Part shown: piece after piece, positions 56,685 through 64,000 of the stretch
Position numbering within the stretch: position 1 is the first letter of the stretch
Layout of the letters: each line of letters starts with the position of its first letter
Assembly (NCBI RefSeq): GCF_050947875.1
Contig: NC_134576.1
Coordinates: 58,470,255 to 58,534,254, forward strand
Source of the DNA: Dermacentor variabilis
Taxonomy: Eukaryota; Arthropoda; Arachnida; Ixodida; Ixodidae
Reading direction: 5' to 3'
DNA length: 64,000 nucleotides
The notes under the pieces: generated by a model
Told to the model about the DNA's origin: nothing
The model's input: the letters and a program-made list of their open reading frames with translations, nothing else
Databases searched by the model: none
Position numbers and translations under genes: made by a program

Positions 56685-56699
56685 TTTGAATTATAGTAA

Positions 56700-56866
56700 A
56701 AAAATTATGGGGTTTTACGTGCCAAAACAACTTTCCGGTTATGAGGCACGCCGTAGTGGAGGCCTCCGGAAAGTTCGACCACCTGGAGCTTTTTAACGTG
56801 CACCTAAATTTAAGCACACGGGTGTTTTCGCATTTCACCCCCATCGAAATGCGGCCGCCGTGGCGT
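56700..56866 (-). mobile_element. Ruka-type SINE, head-truncated, with target duplication
   Basis: Tail and body as in the other copies (GGGGTTTTACGTGCCAAAAC ... CCCCCATCGAAATGCGGCCG), but the copy stops at GCCGTGGCG, so the tRNA head is missing. Flanked by TTTGAATTATAGTAA (56685-56699) and TTTGAACTATAGTAA (56867-56881), one mismatch in 15. Confidence 0.9.
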
Positions 56867-57167
56867 TTTGAACTATAGTAACCAACGACCTATTTTCTGC
56901 GATAACACTTGACACACGACTGAAATATATTCTATGATCCCGTCTGCTTTCGCCCTTTCACATGCGCCATACGTAGAAAGTAGGCGTAAACCTATGAAAG
57001 CTGTCTACGCTGGTAGTAGAAGGCGATAGAGAGCAGAGACAACGCTACTGCAACTACCATACTAGTGAGCATGAAAGGCGACTAAGCGAGACCCAAGACG
57101 AGATAATGCTTTGAGTAAATATGTTCATCTCTCTGCTCGTAGTGTTCACGCGTATACAGAGAATATA

Positions 57168-57365
57168 CGCGGCTGGTGGGGTAATGGCTATGCTGCTGCA
57201 CTGATCAGCCCGAGAGCGCGGATTAATATCCAAGACACAACGGCCGCATTTGGTTGGGGGTAGAATGCAAGAACACCTGTTTACTGAGAATCTGGTGCCT
57301 GTTAAGGACCCGGGCATTTCAAAATTGATTCGGAGTCCCACGCATCGGTGCGGCCTATGATCATG
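57168..57365 (+). mobile_element. Ruka-type SINE, old and diverged
   Basis: GGTAATGGCTATGCTGCTGC head remnant, then GGCCGCATTTGGTTGGGGGT, AATGCAAGAACACC and CGGAGTCCC ... GCGGCCTATGATCA follow the Ruka order with many substitutions. It sits just left of the Gypsy-G LTR. Confidence 0.65.
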
Positions 57366-57395
57366 CTGACTTGTGAAATTGTTTTTCTTTGCCAA

Positions 57396-57791
57396 TGAGT
57401 GCGTTTCACCGGCTGACAAATGTTAAGTCTAATTGGTCGGCGTAGAATGCCCTCAATGTATTGGAAGTTTCTCTAAAGTTTTCGGTAGTTCCATCCGCTG
57501 TCTCTTGTTACCGAACATGGTGTTATCTGATTTCTTGCTGGACACGAACTGCCAAATAATGTTCTGGAAGCACGCTGGCACCCGCGGTTATGTTAAACTC
57601 TTCGATGGCAAATGTATAAAAGCTGACATGCTTGACTCGCTGATGAGTTTTCGACAATCGCCGACTGCTCTCTTCGCTGTCGTTGTAGTCCCATTTTGAC
57701 TTGTTCTTGTGGGCACAAGTTTGCCCAATAAAGAGTTTGTTTTGGTATTCGCAATTTTGCTGTGTGTTCTTCACCGTACTAAAACGTCACA
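57396..57791 (+). repeat. Gypsy-G 5' LTR
   Basis: 396 bp from TGAGTGCGTTTCACCGGCTG to AAAACGTCACA, with AATAAA at about 57727 and TATAAAAGC at about 57615. It is followed by TCTGTTGGAGG, comparable to TTTGGTGGAGG after the Gypsy-F LTR. Confidence 0.7.
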
Positions 57792-57947
57792 TCTGTTGGA
57801 GGTGCTTTTGTGTTCATGTGCCTGACGCGCCCACGACGCCGTGATCCAAGCCAGAGCACAGAAGACAGCACCAACGTTGCGCCCCCGCCAACGAGCACGC
57901 CTCAGACTACAAAACCTGCGCGCTGCCGTCCGCACGTCTGCCCATCA

Positions 57948-58763
57948 TGACGGACCGAGGATCGTCAACAGCTATCGTACATCAACAGGCTAGGGAGGCA
58001 CCGATTTTATGTGCACCATTGGCTGAAAACTGAATTCTGTCTGGGGGCTTGCAAGAGGACCGCGACGTTCAACAACTGGAACAGCGAGGACAAGCTGCGG
58101 CATGTCTATTTTCCTTTGGATGACGCTGCTCGGACTTGGTTCGTATATACAAATGTGGCGCCGGTTTCGTAAGAACTTCTTGAAGGCCTTCACAAGTGGC
58201 TTACGGAAGAAAAGGGCTGACGTTCTCTTGGAAACCCTAGTGAAACTACCGAAAAGGAACACATAATCTTCATGGAGGTAATTACCGGCCTCTTGCACAG
58301 CCCTTACACCGGTATGCCTGAGGACAAGAAAATTCGGTTCCTCGCGCGTAAGCAAAAACTCTTGGCTTTACGCGCCATCGACTAATGTGAAAGCCGCCCA
58401 AGTCCACAGCAGAATTTGTGACGGAGGCAACCATAATTGAGTAGACTCTAGAAATTCGTTCTAGACACCTGAATTGCCGCTTGATAGTAGAGACCACAGC
58501 CCTTCAAGCGCACTGCTTCAACGACTTGGGCGAGACGACAAAAGCAGTTGTGCGATTGAATTCGATTTGTGGCATAGTCGGAGAAGAAATCCAGCAGTTT
58601 CGAACAGTTCCCGAAGCACGGCAAGCTTAACCGGCAACAATGACCTATACAGCCTTTTCCCGCCGTCATCACTAATTTCATCGCCAGACGCCGCCACCCA
58701 GCCTCCCCATAGACCCGCCCAACGCCCCGAGCAAGACGGCCATTTGGCGCTCCCCCGACCACA
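57948..58763 (+). pseudogene. Gypsy-G gag, N-terminal part
   Basis: MTDRGSSTAIVHQQAREAPI, then RDVQQLEQRGQAAACLFSFG and SDAATQPPHRPAQRPEQDGH before the SINE. Same gag type as Gypsy-F; frames change several times. The minus-strand open frames over this interval are shadows. Confidence 0.65.
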
Positions 58764-59004
58764 ATAATATTAATAATATTTGGGGTTTTACGTGCCAAAA
58801 CCACTTTCTGATTATGAGGCACGCCGTAGTGGAGGACTTCGGAAATTTTGACCACCTGGGGTTCTTTAACGTGCACCTAAATCTAAGCACACGGGTGTTT
58901 TCGCATTTCGCCCCCATCGAAATGCGGCCGCCGTGGCCGGGATTCGATCCCGCGACCTCGTGCTCAGCAGCCTAACACCATAGCCACTGAGCAACCACGG
59001 CGGG
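58764..59004 (-). mobile_element. Ruka SINE, full length, perfect 13-bp target duplication
   Basis: Complete copy in reverse: tail of (TAATAATAT) repeats at the left, body, and tRNA-like head with B-box complement GGGATTCGATCCC and A-box complement CCACTGAGCAACCA. Target duplication TCCCCCGACCACA at 58751-58763 and 59005-59017 is identical. The intact ends make this the youngest-looking insertion in the window. Confidence 0.96.
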
Positions 59005-59017
59005 TCCCCCGACCACA

Positions 59018-59770
59018 GGCCACTCTACTACCACTGAGGAGAAGCGGACCATGCCTTACACCGGTGTTCATACCGAGAGATGGAACCACGAGGGTTTGAA
59101 CTCGACACGATGCGCCGACAATGTCCTCGTGGTATCGCCGACTACCTCACTTAAATGCTGTGAAGACTCCGACGACCTTCCCGCGCGCTGTACTCAGGAC
59201 GCCTCCTGTCACCGCATCGCCCACGAAACACTGTCCCAGCACGAAGCCGGTCAGTCAGAACATATCCGGAAAACTTAAAGCGGCAACTAAATGGAGTGTG
59301 GCTGCTGTTCGTCGAGGTGCTGAAGATCCTGCTCCACTGAAGATGGCGCTGCAATTTCCTACTCTACGACGCAGCAGCGAAACGCCGACGAGACCCAAAA
59401 CCAAAGGGACAAGGCATCGCAGCCGTGATAAGACGCCGCGTCTTGACCGAAACACAAGACGACTAACTATAAACCTCGGCGTGCTTCTCGATGACCATGT
59501 AGTCACATCGTTAGTGGACGCAGGAGCTGACTACTACGTCATGAGTTGACCCATCGCCGCTCAGTTGATCAAGTATGCATTGGAAAGCCTTCAGAAGCGG
59601 ACAGCTGCAGGACACCAGATAAAGCCTACTAGAATCTGGACGGCAAGGGTTACAGTGCATAAGCACACTTACCCTGCGACGATTGCTAACTTGCGCAACG
59701 CTCACGAGACGTAACCCACGCCGTGGACTTCATGCGCCAACACGACGCAGTCATCGGTTTAAGAGGACGC
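59018..59770 (+). pseudogene. Gypsy-G gag end and protease
   Basis: After the SINE a decayed gag tail, then LGVLLDDHVVTSLVDAGADY with YVMS (about 59478-59546). The active site reads DAGA where aspartic proteases have D(T/S)GA. A TGA follows, then IKPTRIWTARVTVHKHTYPA, the flap region. Confidence 0.72.
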
Positions 59771-59774
59771 TTTA

Positions 59775-60440
59775 GCTCGGGTGAACTCCGACGCTGCCAA
59801 TTTGATTACATGTAAAACGCGAAAACGTTTTTCTGAAGTAACGTCACAACACAATTTAATGGACTTTCTTGCATTCGAGAGATAAACTTAAATTCTAGTT
59901 ACTGTTGAACCGGAATTTCGATTTACCGCCTGACTTTTGCTAAAACGGTTTTCAAAAATTCAAAACTTTAAAAAAATTTACAAAGTAAGATGTCTGCATC
60001 AAGAAGGGATATCGCGGTTTTGTAAACAGTACTCATTAGATGATTGATTTCATTGTCATATTATACTTTACGTGAAAATGTTGCGTTGTGTACAATGGTG
60101 CTGCAAAAAGTTTATTTCCGTATTACAAAGTGCTTTGTAATTCATGTGTACCATAACAATTTTGTCCGCTCTAGAGGTACTATTAAATGCAATTCAAAGA
60201 ATTGTGATATCATTTTGAATTGTTGAGTTACACTGTTGTAAATGTGATAGTTTTGTTTCCTCATAATTTTTTTACTTTTGCCCACTTTTAATAAAAAATG
60301 GACGTCCTTAATCAAAACATTCTAAAAGAACAGTCACTAGATTTTAAGTTTTTATTTCAAATGGAATATAATATACCTCGCCAAGTATCGTGCAGTGTTG
60401 GCAGAGAAAAACGAATTCTCCTTTTACATATGTTCAGATG
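59775..60440. other. A/T-rich block of foreign origin within Gypsy-G
   Basis: Base composition drops sharply to A/T-rich and element homology stops between the protease and the segment before RT, then resumes by about 60750 (MTIAYVAEIMETS). No inverted ends found. The block is likely an insertion, type unknown. Confidence 0.45.
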
Positions 60441-60749
60441 GGAGCACTTGAGCTAAAGCTTTCTCTTAACATCCATGTACATAACGCTAATCAAAGACCG
60501 TTTGATATCCCCGGAGAGCTGTCTGAGTCACCAGGCCTGGAGTGTGCATGAAGGTCAAGCCAGCATTCTGTATCTCTCTAACATCTTTATTTCCGTCGGC
60601 ACAAAAATACCGGAAGATGTAGAAAACGTTGTCAGGGCGAGCAACATCTAGTGCTAGACCGGTAATTCATGTCCCAAGATGAATCGTTCGTCTGTATGAA
60701 GGAAAAGTGAAATTATTGCAGACAGACCTCATCCAACAGTAGAAGGACT

Positions 60750-61595
60750 TCACCAACCGCATGACAATCGCGTACGTCGCAGAAATTATGGAAACCAGCC
60801 ATACGCTTGTTCTTTATGTTTATGTCGCATCTGGCCCGATGGTCATGGTTCTTGACAAGTATTCGACATCAATTCGAGTCTCCCTAGAGTTCGCAACTCT
60901 AGTCAAAAGTCTTTTTCCGGTCATACAAGGATTACTTTTCCAAGTCATCGAGGATTCGATAAACTCCAGGTTCTAAACATCGCATAATAACGGACGAATG
61001 CGCTCGGTCACTCCGTCAAAACCCTAACCGGAATTCGACGCGGGAACGAGAAGCAATTTAGCAAAAAGTTGATGAAATGCGACGCGACAAAATGATACGG
61101 CCTTCAGAAAACGAGTGGGCACCTGCTGTGGTCTTCGTCAAAAAAAGGATGAAGGCCTGCGTGTTCATTATCGTCGGCTGAACGACATTGCGAAGAAGGA
61201 CGTATAGCCGCTTCCACGGATAGACGATATATTGAACCGGCTCTGCAACGATATGCATTTCGCTACAAATAAAGCTAAAGACTGGCAATTACCAAATACA
61301 AGTCGACGAGAGGGATCACAAGAAGGTCATCTTCCGCAGGTCAGATGACTTCCACGACTTCAAGGTCATGCCATTTCGATGTTCTACGGCAGCGGCAACG
61401 TTTCAGCGTGTGATATATATGGTATTAGCAGGATTGAAGTGGCATGCCTGTCTCATATACTTGGATGACTTCGTTGTCTTTTCAGAAAAATTGTACGAAC
61501 AACTTGTAGTACAAGTAGTAGATGCCATCCAATAATTAGGACTCTGGTTAACGCTGGAAAATTGTTGTTTCCTTCATTTTGAGTACATGATTGGT
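60750..61595 (+). pseudogene. Gypsy-G reverse transcriptase, N-terminal and palm
   Basis: VKSLFPVIQGLLFQVIEDSI, LRVHYRRLNDIAKKDV, IQVDERDHKKVIFRRSDDFH, DFKVMPFRCSTAAATFQRVI and the catalytic box IYLDDFVVFSEK (about 61455-61490), which is intact as YLDD. Broken by frameshifts near 61150 and 61310. A Ruka fragment interrupts after YMIGHGG. Confidence 0.8.
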
Positions 61596-61760
61596 CACGG
61601 CGGCCGCATTCTACGGGGGCGAAATGCGAAAACACCCATGTATACTTAGATTTAGGTCAACGTTAAAGAACCCCACGTGGTGTAAACTTCCGGAGTCCCA
61701 CACTAGGGCATGCCTCATAATTAAAAAGTAGTTATCTCACGTAATACCGCAATTTTTTTT
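61596..61760 (+). mobile_element. Ruka-type SINE, head-truncated
   Basis: CGGCGGCCGCATTCTACGGG, GCGAAATGCGAAAACACCCA, AAAGAACCCCACGTGGTG, CATGCCTCATAATTAAAAAG and a T-rich tail, in the plus orientation. The tRNA head is missing. Confidence 0.88.
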
Positions 61761-62450
61761 AGCTTATGATCCTCAGCCAGGTCACCAACAATTCTACATT
61801 CCGTGCTGATAGGCAGAAGGCATCACCCACTGCAAACTTTCTATGGCCCGCCGACAACAAGGCATTGCGCATATTTTTAGGCAAGTTTGCCAATTTAAGC
61901 GAATTTGTCAAACACGTCGATAAGGGACGTCGCTGTCAAGTGGACAACGCCGCAAAGCATTCGAAGAGATTAAGCGACGCCTGGCGCTCCCACCAGTGCT
62001 CGCCCACTTTGATGAAGACGTCGACACCAACATCTGCTACGACACCATTAGCGATCGGTGATTCCGTCAAAACTTGTACAGAGATTCGACGCGGGAACGA
62101 GAAGCCATCATGTTACGAGTCCCAGAGCCATCCCATTCGAAAGAGAAGACGTAGTTGAAGGGGTCATTGCTTCCCTAGCCGGTCATTCTTGAAAGCGGAA
62201 GCCACTCATCTTACGACGGGAAAGGAATGCTTTGCCAACATTTGGGCTACCACGAAATTCCGCCCTTAGCTTTATGGAAGGCCGCTAATTAGTCGTAAGC
62301 GGCCAGCAAGCCTTGTGTTGGCTTGAAAACTTAAAAGGAACCTGAAGACGCCTCGCACGACGGAGTCTCTAACTCCAGGAATCAGACACCACCGTTATCT
62401 GCAAGTGCGGATGGAAGCACCCTGACGCCGACTGCTTTTCATGCGCCGCC
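61761..62450 (+). pseudogene. Gypsy-G RT connection and RNase H, patched
   Basis: KALRIFLGKFANLSEFVKHV (RT connection), then LAHFDEDVDTNICYDT (RNase H start; the expected HTDAS is lost), then a patch at about 62054-62107 that repeats RT sequence from 61004-61056 (TTCGACGCGGGAACGAGAAG identical in both), then decayed RNase H text and SADGSTLTPTAF at about 62400. Confidence 0.65.
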
Positions 62451-63500
62451 GTTGACCCGCCGCCGCAAGGCCGATGATGGCAACGCCTTTCTGGACACAA
62501 TAAGTTCACAAAACTTTGCTGGGCAGCAACAAGCAGACCCGGAGCTGCAAATCCTGCACGAGAACTTGGTACGCAGCAGGAACTTTGTCTCTATACCACT
62601 TAGACTGGGGTTGTTCTTGTTTTCGCTGCAAACTGATGTCGTAATAAAGAAGGAATTCTTGCCAGTCCGGGCCAACTACCTTTTTGTGCCCTCAGCATTG
62701 CCTTCAGAGGCTCTGCATGCTTTGAATGATGATGCGAACGCCGAGCTCCTTGGATTCTTCCTTGCGCTATCGAGGTTACAAAAAATAATAATGGCCGCAT
62801 GTTACCGCCAACGTTGCCCACTACCGAAGGACAGGCTCAGACTTCCAGCTAGAGAAGACACCGCAAACAAGGGCAGCGGGATAGCTGCAACCAATCAAAC
62901 CACCTTGCAACCATTATAGCAGGCCGGAATCGACTTGTCGGGCCTTTTTCGGCTTCAACAACTGGGTACAATCGGAAAATCGCGGCTACCGAGTACGCTA
63001 CCAGCTACGCCAAAACAAAAGCGAAAACCAAAGGTAAAATGTGGTAATATCCTGTTACCACATAGTGCCCCAGAAGTCCTGACTACCGACATAGCAACTG
63101 CTTTTACGGCAAAGCTTACTCAAACCGTTCTTCAGTACAGCCAATGTCACCGTAGGACAGCCGCCTACCAACCGCAGAGGAATTAGTCGGAAAGATGTCT
63201 AATTAAGACCATCGCCGACACGTTATGCATGTACTTCGACGTCGAACACAAATTCTGCGATGCCGTTCTTCCCTACATAACCATCGCTCGCTCACAACAC
63301 GGCTGTCCAACAAACAGCTCAGATGACGCTGGTTAAGCTGGCTCACTGAAGGAATCCGACGAGTACTCTCGATGCCATACTGGCAGACGTTAGCGACAAA
63401 GGGGATCTCGATGTCGGGACCACAGAAGCATTGCAACTTGCCTGCCTGCGCCAGAAGAGCCAGCAAAGGGCGTATAGCCAACGCCACATGGAACACAAGC
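62451..63500 (+). pseudogene. Gypsy-G integrase
   Basis: DPELQILHENLVRSRNFVSI leads into the zinc region, where the HHCC motif is decayed. The core has GIDLSGLFRLQQ (usually GIDLLGPF), APEVLTTDIATAFTAKLTQT (TDxGTAF, second catalytic D retained), RRTAAYQPQRN (the PQ-N-x-x-E motif; E lost at a stop) and FDVEHKFCDAVLPYITIARS. Dead copy. Confidence 0.75.
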
Positions 63501-63739
63501 CCTGTAACCGTTTTAGGGTTTAGACTCCGTTACGGTGAGGAGGCCAGTGCTATAAACCGTTGCGACGCTATTTCAGCCCCTACAAGATCATCCAACGTAT
63601 TGGCGAACTGCACCGAACTTGTTCTTGTTTTTGCTTCCTACGTCTACTTTCGGTTTCGGCTCTTCAGTTTGTTCGCAGCATTGGAGCCATGCTTAATTGA
63701 GGGTGGCATTGACACGTGAAGTTATTCATCTTTCTTCTG

Positions 63740-64000
63740 TGACAACTTTTCACCGTCTAACAAACGTTAAACGTAATCAGTTGGCGCAGAACGCGCCTGT
63801 GTGTATCGGACGTTCCTCGAACTTCAATAATATTTCTATCCATTGTCTGCTGTGACCGATCCTTGTGTAATCTCGTGGTTTGCTTAACGCAAACTGCGAC
63901 GAGCTTTCAAAAAGCAGGCGGGCACTCGCCAATACGCTAGAACTTTCGACGAGACGTGTCAGATACGACGCGCTAGACCCACTGACCAGTTTTTCCGATC
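63740..64000 (+). repeat. Gypsy-G 3' LTR, start
   Basis: TGACAACTTTTCACCGTCTA onward matches the starts of the Gypsy-F LTRs (TTTTCA(A)CCGTCTAACAAACGTTA shared with 54745). It continues past the window edge. Confidence 0.65.

Larger units (their letters stand above)
57396..64000 (+). mobile_element. Gypsy-G: degraded Ty3/gypsy element, runs off the window
   Basis: 5' LTR 57396-57791, gag about 57948-58760, Ruka insertion 58764-59004, rest of gag and protease to about 59770, A/T-rich foreign block about 59775-60440, pol from about 60750 with a Ruka fragment at 61596-61760, integrase to about 63500, and the start of the 3' LTR at 63740. Same family and orientation as Gypsy-F. Confidence 0.8.

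Noticed and set aside
56000..64000. Upstream CLCA exons (DxSGS vWA start, HExxH-type metalloprotease motif) in the right part
   Set aside because: Minus-strand frames there are shadows of Gypsy-G and its SINEs; no family motifs found.

Overview
This window reads as eukaryotic genomic DNA from a hard tick (Ixodidae, probably a metastriate species). The evidence is six to seven copies of a tRNA-headed SINE that I match from memory to Ruka, degraded Ty3/gypsy, I-like and RTE retroelements of types common in tick genomes, long (TA)n tracts, and a spliced animal gene with GT-AG introns. There are no bacterial operons, phage genes or CRISPR arrays. The species cannot be named from the sequence alone.

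The one host gene I can support lies on the minus strand. It is a calcium-activated chloride channel regulator (CLCA) family gene. Four internal exons are visible, in transcription order: 55936-55652 (second half of the vWA domain), 26050-25743, 22701-22483 and 3357-3087. Phases are compatible (0/0/0/0, ending in phase 1), and together they give about 361 codons. The introns between them are about 29.6, 3.0 and 19.1 kb. The 5' exons (signal peptide, protease-like CLCA_N domain, first half of vWA) lie beyond the right edge and the 3' exons beyond the left edge. The second exon carries an apparent one-base deletion.

The rest is almost entirely mobile DNA inside or around the introns. 3.5-3.9 kb: two (TA)n tracts around a 158-bp foldback with a hammerhead-like core. 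4.3-15.4 kb: a degraded Ty3/gypsy element (Gypsy-A) with a pair of related LTRs. Its gag is split by a 3,979-bp hAT-type element with a perfect 8-bp target duplication; that element contains a mariner copy, and the mariner contains a Ruka SINE, making a four-level nest. 16.2-20.9 kb: a LINE ORF1 split by a 4,148-bp element with 13-bp inverted ends and a TA duplication; removing it restores the reading frame. 20.9-22.1 kb: a minus-strand gypsy fragment. 23.6-24.5 kb: a 5'-truncated RTE with only one internal stop. 27.4-33.5 kb: a minus-strand LINE with ORF1 and ORF2, split by a 2.1-kb unknown insert. 36.4-43.4 kb: gypsy element C with gypsy element D inserted in its RT/RNase H region; D keeps a tRNA-Leu primer site. 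43.6-45.1 kb: an I-like LINE 3' end with RNase H. 45.5-46.3 kb: a gypsy integrase remnant. 49.1-55.1 kb and 57.4 kb to the window end: two related, same-orientation gypsy elements (F and G) that bracket the CLCA vWA exon.

The retroelement genes are all broken by stops and frameshifts, so I annotate them as pseudogenes. The coherent biology is one large host gene whose introns have been built up by successive, datable insertions. Long stretches at 1-1.3, 1.4-2.7, 15.4-16.2, 24.6-25.7, 26.1-27.4, 33.5-36.4 and 46.9-49.0 kb hold nothing I can identify.
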